64,000 bases of DNA, from NCBI RefSeq assembly GCF_020831365.1, contig NZ_JAJHPV010000004.1:1-64000 (forward strand). The letters are read 5' to 3'. Shown one piece after another: positions 19,987-30,772 of the stretch (positions are counted from its first letter, which is position 1; the number at the start of each line of letters is the position of its first letter). Both the position numbers and the translations under genes were made by a program. The notes under the pieces were generated by a model, which was not told the origin of the DNA, did no database searches, and worked only from the letters and a program-made list of their open reading frames with translations. Origin of the DNA: Massilia agrisoli (GTDB lineage Bacteria > Pseudomonadota > Gammaproteobacteria > Burkholderiales > Burkholderiaceae_D).

Positions 19987-21030
19987 GTGCAAATCGGACC
20001 GTACATACTGCGCAATAACGTCTTCGTCGCCCCGATGGCCGGCGTCACGGATCGTCCGTTCCGCCAGCTGTGCAAGGAGCTGGGCGCGGGCTATGCGGTG
20101 TCCGAAATGGCGGCGTCCAATCCGCGCCTGTGGGCAACGGAAAAGAGTTCGCGCCGCACCGACCACGCGGGTGAAATGGAGCCGAAGGCGGTGCAGATCG
20201 CCGGCGCCGACCCGCAGGACCTGGCCGACTGCGCCAAATTTAACGTCGACCGCGGCGCCCAGATCATCGACATCAACATGGGTTGCCCGGTAAAAAAAGT
20301 GTGCAACAGCTGGTGCGGTTCCGCGCTGCTGCAGCACGAAGACCTGGTCGAGCGCATCTTGCATGCGGTCGTCCAGGCGGTCGACGTGCCGGTGACCCTC
20401 AAATTCCGTACCGGCTGGAACCGCGAAAACAAGAACGCGCTGCGCATCGCCCGTATTGCCGAGCAGGCCGGCATCCAGATGCTGACCTTGCATGGCCGCA
20501 CCCGCGCCGACGGCTACAAGGGCGATGCCGAATACGACACGATTGCCGCAGTAAAAGCATCCGTTGGTATTCCGGTGGTGGCCAATGGCGACATCACCAC
20601 GCCTGAAAAAGCCCGTTACGTGCTCGACTACACCGGCGCGGACGCCGTGATGATCGGCCGCGCGGCGCAAGGGCGCCCGTGGATCTGCCGCGAAATCGAT
20701 CATTACCTGCGCACCGGCACGCACCTGCCGGCCCCCTATGTCGACGAAGTGCGCCGCCTGATGAGCGAGCACCTGCAGGCGCACTACGCTTTCTACGGCG
20801 AATTCGTCGGCGTGCGCACGGCGCGCAAGCACATCGGCTGGTATGTCCAGGATCTTCCGGGCGGCGAAATTTTCCGCCAGCAAATGAACCGGCTCGAGTC
20901 CACATCCGAGCAGTTATTGGCAGTAGATAAATTTTTTGAATCGCAACATAGTCTCGGGGAGAGGTTACAATACCGCCCCGCGGACGTTTCCTCCGCAGGC
21001 GAAGACGCCAGCGAAGCGCTGGCAGCATAA
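19987..21030 (+). CDS. dusB: tRNA-dihydrouridine synthase B
   Basis: A 347-residue FMN-dependent enzyme that reduces uridine to dihydrouridine in the tRNA D-loop. N-terminal VAPMAGVTDRPFR, catalytic cysteine in NMGCPVKKVC, and the FMN phosphate-binding GDITTPEKA and IGRAAQGRPW are present. The start is GTG at 19987, which matches the family N-terminus (MQIGPY); no clear Shine-Dalgarno precedes it. A TAAAAT at 19948-19953 is a possible -10. It leads the conserved dusB-fis operon. Confidence 0.96.
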   Translation: MQIGPYILRNNVFVAPMAGVTDRPFRQLCKELGAGYAVSEMAASNPRLWATEKSSRRTDHAGEMEPKAVQIAGADPQDLADCAKFNVDRGAQIIDINMGCPVKKVCNSWCGSALLQHEDLVERILHAVVQAVDVPVTLKFRTGWNRENKNALRIARIAEQAGIQMLTLHGRTRADGYKGDAEYDTIAAVKASVGIPVVANGDITTPEKARYVLDYTGADAVMIGRAAQGRPWICREIDHYLRTGTHLPAPYVDEVRRLMSEHLQAHYAFYGEFVGVRTARKHIGWYVQDLPGGEIFRQQMNRLESTSEQLLAVDKFFESQHSLGERLQYRPADVSSAGEDASEALAA

Positions 21031-21105
21031 AAAGAAAACCATGGGGCGGACCCCGGCGCCAAAAGCGGCGGGCGGAAACACATCACACGCAGGAAAAGCA
21101 CGAAC

Positions 21106-21339
21106 ATGAGCAAAGAAAGCATCCAGGAAGTTGTCCAGAAGAGCCTTGAAGACTATTTCAATGATCTGGGCGAACAGCAACCGTCGAACATTTACGACAT
21201 GGTCGTGTTGACCGTTGAAAAGCCGATCCTCGAAGTGGTGATGACGCGCGCCGAAGGCAACCAGTCGCACGCGGCCCAGATGCTTGGCATTAACCGCAAT
21301 ACCTTGCGCAAGAAACTGCAAGAGCACGGACTGCTGTAA
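21106..21339 (+). CDS. fis: DNA-binding protein Fis
   Basis: A 77-residue nucleoid protein that bends DNA, regulates rRNA and other growth genes and assists site-specific recombination. The C-terminal helix-turn-helix NQSHAAQMLGINRNTLRKKL is intact. It is shorter at the N-terminus than E. coli Fis (98 residues), as is usual for betaproteobacteria. It lies 75 bp after dusB. Confidence 0.97.
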   Translation: MSKESIQEVVQKSLEDYFNDLGEQQPSNIYDMVVLTVEKPILEVVMTRAEGNQSHAAQMLGINRNTLRKKLQEHGLL

Positions 21340-21464
21340 ACCTCTTTAGCACCGAGTGGCCGTGCTAGCGAGCGCGAGCCATTCGCGCCGCCGCGCGGGC
21401 CAGGCATCCTCCCCGCGATTGTCATGGCTGGCACCCCCGAATACTCAACAACCAGGCCACTCAC

Positions 21465-23051
21465 ATGATCAAACAAGCCCTCATTTCCGTCTCCGACAAG
21501 ACTGGCGTGCTCGATTTCGCACGCGCACTGTCCGCGCTCGGCGTCAGCATCCTGTCGACCGGCGGCACCGCGAAACTGCTGCAAGACAACGGTGTGCCAG
21601 TCACGGAAGTGGCCGATTACACCGGTTTCCCGGAAATGCTCGACGGCCGGGTCAAGACGCTGCACCCGAAAGTGCACGGCGGCATCCTTGCGCGCCGCGA
21701 CTTCCCTGAGCATGTCGCCAAGCTTTCCGAGCACAACATCCCGGAAATCGACATGGTGGTGGTCAACCTGTATCCCTTCCAGCAAACCGTGGCCAAAGAC
21801 GACTGCACCCTGGAAGATGCGATCGAGAACATCGACATCGGCGGCCCGACCATGCTGCGTTCGGCAGCCAAGAACCACAAGGACGTGGTGGTCGTGTGCG
21901 ACCCGGCCGACTACGGCCTGGTGCTGGCGGAAATGAAGGGCACGGGCGCTGCCGCCGGCCCGGTCAGCTACGACACCAAGTTCATGCTCGCCAAGAAAGT
22001 GTTCGCGCATACCGCGCAGTACGATGGCGCCATCACCAACTACCTGACCAGCCTGGGCGCCGACAAGGCCCACGCCACCCGCAGCAGCTTCCCGCAGACG
22101 CTCAACATGACCGTTGAAAAAGTGCAGGACATGCGCTACGGCGAAAACCCGCACCAGGCAGCCGCGTTCTACCGCGACCTGGCGCCTGCCGCCGGATCGC
22201 TGGCTGCCTACAAGCAGCTGCAAGGCAAGGAACTGTCGTACAACAACATCGCCGACGCGGATGCCGCGTGGGAATGCGTTAAGTCGCTGGGTGGCCTCGG
22301 CCAGGGCGCCGGCTGCGTGATCGTCAAGCACGCTAACCCATGCGGCGTGGCAATCGGTACCGATGCGCTGGACGCCTACACCCGCGCATTGCAGACCGAC
22401 CCGACCTCGGCTTTCGGCGGCATCATTGCCTTTAATGTCGAAGTCGACGGCAAGGCGGCCGAAGCGCTGGCCAAGCTGTTCGTCGAAGTGCTGATCGCGC
22501 CATCGTTCACCGCGGAAGCACTGGCGACGATGTCGGCCAAGCAAAACGTTCGCCTGCTGCAAATTGCGCTTGGCGATGGCCAGAACCCTTACGACGTCAA
22601 GCGCGTCGGCGGCGGACTGCTGGTGCAATCGCCGGACGCGAAAAACGTCGGCCTCGGCGACCTGCGCGTGGTGACCAAGAAGCAGCCAACCCAGCAGCAG
22701 TTGCAGGACATGATGTTTGCGTGGCGCGTGGCCAAGTTCGTCAAGTCGAACGCGATCGTCTTCTGCGGCAACGGCATGACCCTCGGCGTTGGCGCCGGCC
22801 AGATGAGCCGTATCGATTCGGCCCGCATCGCCTCGATCAAGGCCCAGAACGCCGGCCTGAGCCTGGCGGGCTCCGCAGTGGCGTCGGATGCCTTCTTCCC
22901 GTTCCGCGACGGCCTCGACGTGGTCGTGGATGCGGGCGCGACCTGTGTCATCCATCCGGGCGGCTCGATGCGCGACCAGGAAGTGATCGATGCGGCCGAT
23001 GAGCGCGGCGTCGTCATGCTGTACACCGGCACGCGCCACTTCCGTCACTAA
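21465..23051 (+). CDS. purH: Bifunctional AICAR transformylase/IMP cyclohydrolase
   Basis: A 528-residue enzyme for the last two steps of IMP synthesis. The N-terminal IMP cyclohydrolase domain (about 1-195) has STGGTAK and the [15 protein letters not shown] stretch. The C-terminal transformylase domain has the catalytic Lys-His in VKHANPCG. Length is normal. It follows fis by 125 bp and is probably independently transcribed. Confidence 0.98.
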   Translation: MIKQALISVSDKTGVLDFARALSALGVSILSTGGTAKLLQDNGVPVTEVADYTGFPEMLDGRVKTLHPKVHGGILARRDFPEHVAKLSEHNIPEIDMVVVNLYPFQQTVAKDDCTLEDAIENIDIGGPTMLRSAAKNHKDVVVVCDPADYGLVLAEMKGTGAAAGPVSYDTKFMLAKKVFAHTAQYDGAITNYLTSLGADKAHATRSSFPQTLNMTVEKVQDMRYGENPHQAAAFYRDLAPAAGSLAAYKQLQGKELSYNNIADADAAWECVKSLGGLGQGAGCVIVKHANPCGVAIGTDALDAYTRALQTDPTSAFGGIIAFNVEVDGKAAEALAKLFVEVLIAPSFTAEALATMSAKQNVRLLQIALGDGQNPYDVKRVGGGLLVQSPDAKNVGLGDLRVVTKKQPTQQQLQDMMFAWRVAKFVKSNAIVFCGNGMTLGVGAGQMSRIDSARIASIKAQNAGLSLAGSAVASDAFFPFRDGLDVVVDAGATCVIHPGGSMRDQEVIDAADERGVVMLYTGTRHFRH

Positions 23052-23058
23052 GCACATT

Positions 23059-23122
23059 AATTGGGTTCCCGCGTTCGCGGGAACGACGGCGATGTCGTTC
23101 CCGCGAAGGCGGGAACCCAATT
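23059..23122. repeat. Inverted doublet of CGTCGTTCCCGCG-type palindrome
   Basis: Arms at 23061-23087 and 23094-23120 are reverse complements with one mismatch, separated by GGCGAT and extended by two more pairs. Each arm is a hairpin on its own. It lies between purH and ruvC and may end the purH transcript. Confidence 0.9.
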
Positions 23123-23191
23123 TCGCCTCCACAACTGTGTTTTTACACAGTATTTCCCCACAAGCGTTGCCGGCCGGTATAACATTCGGTC

Positions 23192-23728
23192 ATGATTATT
23201 TTAGGTATTGACCCAGGCCTGCGCACGACCGGCTTCGGCGTCATCGAAAAGCAAGGCAGCAAGCTGCGTTACATCGCGTCCGGCACCATCAAGACCGGCA
23301 GCGACGGCGCCTTGCCGCCGCGCCTGAAAGTCATTTTGAACGGCATCGGCGAAGTGGTGCGCACTTACCGGCCCGACTGCGCGGCGATCGAAAAAGTCTT
23401 CGTTAACGTCAATCCGCAATCGACCTTGCTGCTTGGGCAGGCGCGCGGCGCGGCCATTACTGCGCTGGTCGGCTCCGACCTGGCGGTCGCGGAATACACC
23501 GCGCTGCAGGTCAAGCAGGCCGTGGTCGGCACCGGCAAGGCGGCCAAGGAGCAGGTGCAGGACATGGTCTCGCGCCTGCTGCTGCTGCCCGGCCTGCCGG
23601 GTTCGGACGCAGCCGACGCGCTCGGCGTCGCCATCTGCCATGCCAACAGTTTTGACGCGCTGGCGCTGATCCAGTCGCTCGCACCCTCCCTCGGCGGCCT
23701 GCGCATGAAGCGCGGGCGCCTGGTCTAA
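23192..23728 (+). CDS. ruvC: Holliday junction endodeoxyribonuclease RuvC
   Basis: A 178-residue resolvase. The acidic active-site residues are in [13 protein letters not shown], in AIEKVFVN and in the C-terminal [13 protein letters not shown]. It nicks four-way junctions in the RuvABC complex. A TATAAC at 23178-23183 lies only 8 bp before the ATG and no Shine-Dalgarno is seen, so a very short or absent 5' leader is possible. It is followed by ruvA after 19 bp. Confidence 0.97.
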   Translation: MIILGIDPGLRTTGFGVIEKQGSKLRYIASGTIKTGSDGALPPRLKVILNGIGEVVRTYRPDCAAIEKVFVNVNPQSTLLLGQARGAAITALVGSDLAVAEYTALQVKQAVVGTGKAAKEQVQDMVSRLLLLPGLPGSDAADALGVAICHANSFDALALIQSLAPSLGGLRMKRGRLV

Positions 23729-23747
23729 CTCATAAAGAAGGCACCCG

Positions 23748-24326
23748 ATGATCGGCCGCATTTCCGGAATCCTGCTCGAAAAAAATCCGCCGCAACTGCT
23801 GGTCGACTGCAATGGCGTCGGCTATGAAGTCGACGTGCCGATGAGCACTTACTACAACCTGCCCAACGTCGGCGATAAGGTGACCCTGTTCACCCATCAG
23901 GCGATCCGCGAAGACGCCCACTTGCTGTTTGGCTTCGGCAACGCCAACGAGCGCGCCGTGTTCCGCCAGCTGATCAAGATCAGCGGCGTCGGCGCGCGCA
24001 CCGCACTGTCCATCCTGTCGGGCATGACGATCACCGACCTGGCGCAGGCCGTCACCTTGCAAGAAGCAGGGCGGCTGGTGAAAGTGCCCGGCATCGGCAA
24101 GAAAACCGCGGAACGGCTGCTGCTGGAACTGAAGGGCAAGCTCGGCGCCGACGTGGGCGCCGTGGCCGGCGCGCCGCGCGACGATACCCAGTCGGACATC
24201 CTCAACGCGCTGCTGGCTTTGGGGTATTCTGACAAGGAGGCCACGGCCGCGCTGAAGAACATGCCGGCCGGCGCCAGCGTATCGGACGGCATCAAGTTCG
24301 CGCTCAAGGCGCTGTCGAAAGCTTAA
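23748..24326 (+). CDS. ruvA: Holliday junction helicase subunit RuvA
   Basis: A 192-residue junction-binding protein. It has an N-terminal OB fold ([19 protein letters not shown]), helix-hairpin-helix segments ([18 protein letters not shown] and [13 protein letters not shown]), and a C-terminal domain that contacts RuvB. The ribosome site AAAGAAGG precedes the ATG. It sits between ruvC and ruvB in one operon. Confidence 0.98.
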   Translation: MIGRISGILLEKNPPQLLVDCNGVGYEVDVPMSTYYNLPNVGDKVTLFTHQAIREDAHLLFGFGNANERAVFRQLIKISGVGARTALSILSGMTITDLAQAVTLQEAGRLVKVPGIGKKTAERLLLELKGKLGADVGAVAGAPRDDTQSDILNALLALGYSDKEATAALKNMPAGASVSDGIKFALKALSKA

Positions 24327-24329
24327 ACA

Positions 24330-25394
<1,065 letters not shown>

Positions 25395-25413
25395 TATGGA
25401 AGAGGGCGGCAGG

Positions 25414-25872
25414 ATGAAGATTTGGGTGGATGCGGACGCGTGCCCTGGCGTGATCAAGGAGATCCTTTACCGCGTGGCCGAGCGCCTCGAGATGGAGGTT
25501 GTCCTGGTGGCCAACAAGTTGATGCGCGTGCCGGGGTCGCGCTTCGTGCGGTCGATGCAGGTGCCGCACGGCGCGGACGTGGCCGATGCGGAAATCGTAC
25601 GCCTGCTGGCGGAGGGCGACCTGGTAGTGACCGGGGACATTCCCCTGGCCGCCGACGTCCTTGCCAAGGGCGGCTTCGCCCTCAACCCGCGCGGCGAGTT
25701 CTATACCGAGGCGAATATCGCGCAGATGCTGACGATGCGCAAATTCATGGAAGAGCTGCGCCAGAATGGCGTCGATACCGGCGGTCCAGCGCCATTCAAC
25801 CAGGCCGACCAGCGCAATTTTGCCAACGCGCTCGATCGCCATTTGAGCCGGCACGCCAAACGAGCGAATTGA
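25414..25872 (+). CDS. YaiI/YqxD family protein (UPF0178)
   Basis: A 152-residue conserved protein. The N-terminus [18 protein letters not shown], with acidic residues and a further acidic cluster in [12 protein letters not shown] and TGDIPLAA, is typical of this PIN-like family, whose function is not established. The start at 25414 is favoured by a GAGGGCGGCAGG stretch just upstream; ATG 25396 would add six residues. It lies 19 bp after ruvB and probably ends that operon. Confidence 0.88.
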   Translation: MKIWVDADACPGVIKEILYRVAERLEMEVVLVANKLMRVPGSRFVRSMQVPHGADVADAEIVRLLAEGDLVVTGDIPLAADVLAKGGFALNPRGEFYTEANIAQMLTMRKFMEELRQNGVDTGGPAPFNQADQRNFANALDRHLSRHAKRAN

Positions 25873-25879
25873 AGCACAA

Positions 25880-25912
25880 AAAAAGGGGCCAGCAGTTGCG
25901 TGGCCCCTTTTA
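25880..25912. terminator. Bidirectional terminator between UPF0178 gene and valS
   Basis: AAAAGGGGCCA and TGGCCCCTTTT form a stem around GCAGTTGCG, with A and T runs on both sides. It serves the rightward ruv operon and the leftward valS. Confidence 0.9.
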
Positions 25913-25934
25913 CATTCGGCTTCAGCCGCGTCGC

Positions 25935-28742
25935 TTATGCTTGCGGCAGCTTGCCGAACTGCTCGCGCAGCTTGTCGATGGTGGCAGTGAAATTGACCAG
26001 GCGTTCCTTCTCCTGAGCCACAACCGCCTCGGGCGCGCGCGCCACGAAGCTCTCGTTGCCCAGCTTGCCGTTAACCTTGGCGATCTCGCCCTCGATGCGT
26101 GCGATTTCCTTGGACAGGCGCTCGCGTTCGGCCTTGACATCGATCTCGACCTTCAGCATCAGCTTGGTGGTGCCGACGATCGACACCGCGGCAGGCGATT
26201 CCGGCAGCGCATCGACGATGCTTACCTCGGACAACTTGCCCAACGACTGGATGTACGGCGCGAAGCCCTGCATGCGCGCCTTGCCTGCGGCATCAGACGC
26301 TTCGACGATCAGCGGCACGCGCAGCGACGGCGCCAGCTGCATCTCGCCGCGCAGGTTGCGGGTGGCGTCGGTCAGCGCCTTCAGCTCCGTCATCCATTCC
26401 TCGGCCTTTACGTCGATCAGCTTCTCATCGGCAACCGGGTAAGGCTGCACCATGATCGAATCGCCGCTGCCCTCAACGGTCTTGCCAGCCAGCGGGGCGA
26501 CCGCCTGCCACAGCGCTTCGGTCACGAAGGGCACGATCGGGTGGGCCAGGCGCAGGATCACTTCCAGCACGCGCAGCAGGGTGTTGCGTGTCGCGCGCTG
26601 CTGGCCGTCGCTGCCTTGCTGGACCTGGACCTTGGCCACTTCCAGGTACCAGTCGCAGTACTCATCCCACACGAACTTGTAGATGGCCGCGGCGATGTTG
26701 TCGAAGCGGTAGTCCTCGAAGCCCTTGGCCACTTCCAGTTCGGCGCGCTGCATCAGCGAGAGGATCCACTTGTCGGCCTGCGACAGGTCGGCGTCGCTGG
26801 CGGCGCAGTCCTTGCCTTCGGTATTCATCATCACGAAGCGGGTCGCGTTCCACATCTTGTTGCAGAAGTTGCGGTAGCCTTCGGCGCGGCCCAGGTCGAA
26901 ATTGATGTTGCGGCCCAGCGATGCGTAGCTGGCCATGGTGAAGCGCAAGGCGTCGGTGCCGTAGGCAGCGATACCTTCCGGGAACTCCTTGCGGGTGGCC
27001 TTGGCAATCTTTTCGGCGTCGCGCGGGTTCATCAGGCCGGTGGTGCGCTTGGCCACCAGGGTCTCGACATCGATGCCGTCGATCAGGTCGATCGGGTCGA
27101 GCGTGTTGCCCTTTGACTTGGACATCTTCTGGCCGCTGGAGTCGCGCACCAGGCCGTGCACGTACACGGTTTCGAATGGCACCTTGCCGGTGAAGTGGGT
27201 GGTCATCATCACCATCCGGGCAACCCAGAAGAAGATGATGTCGAAGCCGGTCACCAGCACCGATGACGGCAGGAAGGCCTTCATGTCAGGCGTTTCTTCC
27301 GGCCAGCCCATGGTCGAGAACGGGATCAGCGCCGACGAGAACCAGGTGTCGAGCACGTCGTCGTCGCGGCGCAGCGGCGCGCTGACGCCAGCGGCCTGCG
27401 CCTTGGCTTTTGCTTCTTCTTCGGTCTTGGCGACAAAGATATTGCCGGCGTCGTCGTACCACGCCGGGATGCGGTGGCCCCACCACAGCTGGCGCGAGAT
27501 GCACCAGTCCTGGATATTGTTGAGCCACTGGTTGTAGGTGCTGCTCCAGTTTTCCGGCACGAACTTGATTTCGCCGCCGGCGACTTTTTCCAGCGCGACT
27601 TCGGCGATCGACTTGCCAGGGAAGTGGGTGCCTTCCGGCGCCGGCTTGCTCATGGCGACGAACCACTGGTCGGTCAGCATCGGCTCGATGACCACGCCGG
27701 TGCGGTCGCCGCGCGGCACTTGCAGCTTGTGCGGCTTGACTTCCTGCAGCAGGCCCTGGGCGTCGAGGTCGGCCACGATCTGCTTGCGCGCGGCGAAACG
27801 GTCCATGCCGCGGTAGGCTTCCGGCGCCTCGTCGCTGATCTTTGCGTCCAGGGTCAGCACGCAGATCATCGGCAGCTTGTGGCGCTGGCCGACCGCATAG
27901 TCGTTGAAGTCGTGGGCCGGGGTGATCTTCACGCAGCCGCTGCCGAAGGCCTTGTCGGCGTAGTCGTCGGCGATGACGGGGATTTCGCGGCCCGTCAGCG
28001 GCAGCTTCAGCATCTTGCCGTGCAGCGCCATGTAGCGCTCGTCGGTCGGATCGACCGCGACGGCGACGTCGCCCAGCAGGGTTTCAGGACGGGTGGTGGC
28101 CACGGTCATGTGGCCGCTGCCATCGGCCAGCGGGTACTTGATGTACCACATCGAGCCGTCTTCTTCTTCCGACACCACTTCCAGGTCCGACACGGCCGTG
28201 CCCAGCACCGGGTCCCAGTTGACCAGGCGCTTGCCGCGGTAGATCAGTCCCTGTTCGTACAGGCGCACGAAGACCTCGGCCACCACTTTCGAACGCGGCT
28301 CGTCCATGGTGAAGTATTCGCGCGCCCAGTCGGGCGAGGTGCCCATGCGGCGCATCTGGCCGGTGATCGTGTTGCCCGACTTTTCCTTCCACTCCCAGAC
28401 CTTCTTGATGAATTCGTCGCGGCCAAGGTCATGGCGCGAGATTTTCTGCGCGTCCAGCTGGCGTTCGACGACGATCTGGGTGGCGATGCCGGCGTGGTCG
28501 GTGCCCGGGATCCAGGCGGTGTTGTAGCCGCGCATGCGGTAGTAGCGGGTCAGGCCATCCATGATGGTCTGGTTGAAGGCATGGCCCATGTGCAGGGTGC
28601 CCGTCACGTTCGGCGGCGGCAATTGGATGCTGAACGATGGCTTGTCGGCATCGAGGGTGGCGGTGAAGTACCCGCGCTTTTCCCACTCGTTGCGCCAGAA
28701 CTGTTCAATGTCGGCGGGCTCGAAAGACTTGGCTAATTCCAT
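25935..28742 (-). CDS. valS: Valyl-tRNA synthetase
   Basis: A 935-residue class I synthetase with editing domain. The HIGH motif is in [18 protein letters not shown] in [16 protein letters not shown], and the tryptophan-rich catalytic region contains [16 protein letters not shown]. The C-terminal coiled-coil tRNA-binding arm is present (about the last 70 residues). The start at 28742 (MELAKSFEP) is chosen over an ATG 33 bp upstream because of family fit. Confidence 0.98.
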   Translation of the reverse strand: MELAKSFEPADIEQFWRNEWEKRGYFTATLDADKPSFSIQLPPPNVTGTLHMGHAFNQTIMDGLTRYYRMRGYNTAWIPGTDHAGIATQIVVERQLDAQKISRHDLGRDEFIKKVWEWKEKSGNTITGQMRRMGTSPDWAREYFTMDEPRSKVVAEVFVRLYEQGLIYRGKRLVNWDPVLGTAVSDLEVVSEEEDGSMWYIKYPLADGSGHMTVATTRPETLLGDVAVAVDPTDERYMALHGKMLKLPLTGREIPVIADDYADKAFGSGCVKITPAHDFNDYAVGQRHKLPMICVLTLDAKISDEAPEAYRGMDRFAARKQIVADLDAQGLLQEVKPHKLQVPRGDRTGVVIEPMLTDQWFVAMSKPAPEGTHFPGKSIAEVALEKVAGGEIKFVPENWSSTYNQWLNNIQDWCISRQLWWGHRIPAWYDDAGNIFVAKTEEEAKAKAQAAGVSAPLRRDDDVLDTWFSSALIPFSTMGWPEETPDMKAFLPSSVLVTGFDIIFFWVARMVMMTTHFTGKVPFETVYVHGLVRDSSGQKMSKSKGNTLDPIDLIDGIDVETLVAKRTTGLMNPRDAEKIAKATRKEFPEGIAAYGTDALRFTMASYASLGRNINFDLGRAEGYRNFCNKMWNATRFVMMNTEGKDCAASDADLSQADKWILSLMQRAELEVAKGFEDYRFDNIAAAIYKFVWDEYCDWYLEVAKVQVQQGSDGQQRATRNTLLRVLEVILRLAHPIVPFVTEALWQAVAPLAGKTVEGSGDSIMVQPYPVADEKLIDVKAEEWMTELKALTDATRNLRGEMQLAPSLRVPLIVEASDAAGKARMQGFAPYIQSLGKLSEVSIVDALPESPAAVSIVGTTKLMLKVEIDVKAERERLSKEIARIEGEIAKVNGKLGNESFVARAPEAVVAQEKERLVNFTATIDKLREQFGKLPQA

Positions 28743-28808
28743 GGTTTGGCTAGTGTTGTATGCGAAAACAACCATTATAAGGGAGGGATGTCGTCAAATG
28801 ACGGCGGG

Positions 28809-28839
28809 CAAAAAAAAGGACGCCGAAGCGTCCTTTTTT
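28809..28839. terminator. Terminator downstream of subtilase A
   Basis: A GGACGC/GCGTCC hairpin with a CGAA loop sits between A7 and T6 tracts, 15 bp after the leftward protease stop. An almost identical terminator follows the second protease (30727-30758), which supports a tandem duplication that included the terminator. Confidence 0.9.
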
Positions 28840-28854
28840 CATGCCGCCTGGAGC

Positions 28855-30426
28855 TTAGTTACCGCAACCCAGCGAAGCGATGCGGTCGTGGGCCGCCTTG
28901 GCCTGTACAAGACCGAAGCCGTACTTGGTATCGCGGCCGACCGGGCCCAGGTCCTGTGCGCTCTTGGTGAGCGAGCTGCGGATCTGAGCGCCCGTGCAGG
29001 TTGGGAAGTAGCTCCACACCAGGGCTGCCACTGCCGATACGTGCGGGGTAGCCATCGAGGTACCGTCGAAGTAAGCGTAGTTGGAAGCCTTGATGCCGAC
29101 GGTTGCCGACTGGCCCAGCTGGTTCTTCATCGCTGCGCCTTCAACGTCGGTTGCCGTTACCGAAGGGATGTTGGTCACGGTGGTGCCCAGCGTGCCGCCG
29201 AAGGCGCCGGCCACGTTGTTGTACACAACCGCGCCGACGCCGCCCGATGCCTGGCAGTTCGAGACCTTGGTGGCGAAGTCGATCGTGCCGCGTGCGATCA
29301 GGCAGACCTTGCCCGATACCGCGGTGTTGACTGCGTCGCCGATGCCGAAGTCAGCCAGTGCGCCGGTGCGAACGATCGCTGGCGAACCTTCCATTGCGCC
29401 AGGCGCGTAGGTCGTGCTGCCAACGGTCAGGACTGCTTCGGAACCGGTGCCCATTGGAACGGTCGACAGGACTGCCACACCAGGGCCGGAGATTTCGACC
29501 TGGCTGTTGTACTGCGAGAAGGTCGCCCATGCCTTGTTCTCGTCCAGGGCGCCAACCATCATCACGCTGTTGTAGCCGGCTGGGTAGGAGATGACGGTGT
29601 TGCCGTCATTGCCAGCTGCGGCGATCGACAGCACGCCTTTCGATTGCAGCGAGATGAAGGCGTTTTCTTCGGTTTTGGTCTTGCGGCCGCCGCCCAGCGA
29701 CATGCTGATGACGTTCGCGCCAGCGGCGCCGCACTTGTTGGCAGCCGACGCCAGGGTCGACGAATACGCCCAGCCCGAAGCGCTGAACACCTTAACGATG
29801 TGCAGGTTCAGCTTTTTGTTGGCGTTCACGCCGACCACGCCGGTGCCGGCGTTGTTGACTGCGGCGATGGTGCCGGCCACGTGGGTGCCGTGCGAGTTTT
29901 CGTCGGTGTACCACCAGCCGGTGCCGGAATCGTATTCGCCAGCCATCGGATTGCCGACCAGGTCTTCGTGGTCGCGGTTGATACCGGAGTCGATGATGCA
30001 AACCTTGCGGTTCGCTGCATTGGTGTCAGGCAGGATGTCGGCCTGGACCATCTTGATGCCGTAAGGGACCAGCTGTCCACTCGCGTATGGGGTGCCGGTC
30101 GATGGCGAGGTCAGCGCGAACGGCTTGCGGACGACGTCTTCTTCAACGTACTGCACGTTCGGGTTGTTCTGCAGGCCTTTCAGCGCGGCTGCCGACACTT
30201 CGATCGCCATGGCGTCCATGCCGAAGATTTCGTGCTTGACGCTACCTTTAGCCGCAGCGACGGCCGATTTGACGTTTGCTTTTGAACCAGGTTTGAACGC
30301 GACGATCACGCGGGTGGTGTCAGGGGCGGCTGCCGAAGCTGCACCCATCACGCCAACTGCCGTGGCTGCTACGACCATCTTGACTGCGAAAGCGATGGTG
30401 GACATGCGAGTCTTGCTTTGCATCAT
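28855..30426 (-). CDS. Secreted subtilisin-family serine protease A with PA insert
   Basis: A 523-residue S8 peptidase. It has a Sec signal peptide (about 1-33) and an I9-type propeptide (about 35-110). Catalytic residues are D146 in CIIDSGI, H179 in HGTHVAG and S457 in GTSMATPH. Between His and Ser, a protease-associated domain of about 100 residues is inserted (KVCLIARGTIDFATKVSNC and VVYNNVAGAFGG). The C-terminus ends in LGCGN with no extra secretion domain. CGGAGAAG precedes the ATG. It is a close paralogue of the next gene, in tandem and with its own terminator, so it is probably an extracellular protease. Confidence 0.95.
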   Translation of the reverse strand: MMQSKTRMSTIAFAVKMVVAATAVGVMGAASAAAPDTTRVIVAFKPGSKANVKSAVAAAKGSVKHEIFGMDAMAIEVSAAALKGLQNNPNVQYVEEDVVRKPFALTSPSTGTPYASGQLVPYGIKMVQADILPDTNAANRKVCIIDSGINRDHEDLVGNPMAGEYDSGTGWWYTDENSHGTHVAGTIAAVNNAGTGVVGVNANKKLNLHIVKVFSASGWAYSSTLASAANKCGAAGANVISMSLGGGRKTKTEENAFISLQSKGVLSIAAAGNDGNTVISYPAGYNSVMMVGALDENKAWATFSQYNSQVEISGPGVAVLSTVPMGTGSEAVLTVGSTTYAPGAMEGSPAIVRTGALADFGIGDAVNTAVSGKVCLIARGTIDFATKVSNCQASGGVGAVVYNNVAGAFGGTLGTTVTNIPSVTATDVEGAAMKNQLGQSATVGIKASNYAYFDGTSMATPHVSAVAALVWSYFPTCTGAQIRSSLTKSAQDLGPVGRDTKYGFGLVQAKAAHDRIASLGCGN

Positions 30427-30726
30427 GAATCTTCTCCGATTAAAAAATAGTTATGTACGCCGCGGCTCTGATGGCCCGTAAGCGTGGTTTTGTTGAACCT
30501 TTGCCGACCATTTATGGAACAGCAATGAAGCCAGTGTATTTGTAAAATTTAAGCAAAATCAATCGAACTCAGCAGGGTGCACTGCACCATGTTGTATTGC
30601 ATCGAAAAAGTTTTTGTTTTTGCGTTTGGTAAAAGTTCGTGGAGAGAATCGGTGATATTATTTTGCGCCGGCAAGCTTAAGATGTTAATAAAATACTATT
30701 TATAGCCGTCAGGAAACGATTTAAAT
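30427..30726 (-). promoter_or_regulatory. AT-rich upstream region of subtilase A
   Basis: About 300 bp with no gene. It is strongly AT-rich compared with the rest of the window and includes a 13-bp dyad GGTGCACTGCACC near 30578-30590. It is expected to hold the promoter and control sites of the leftward protease gene, but I could not assign a promoter with confidence. Confidence 0.4.
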
Positions 30727-30758
30727 GAAAAAAAAGGACGCCGCAGCGTCCTTTTTTG
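30727..30758. terminator. Terminator downstream of subtilase B
   Basis: A GGACGC/GCGTCC hairpin with a CGCA loop region flanked by A9 and T6 tracts. It is a near copy of the terminator after subtilase A. Confidence 0.9.
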
Positions 30759-30772
30759 TTGTCGCGGAGGTT

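Noticed and set aside
30427-30726. Small RNA or gene in the AT-rich gap between the subtilases
   Set aside because: No convincing promoter-terminator pair on either strand and no frame with a ribosome site; it reads as a promoter region.
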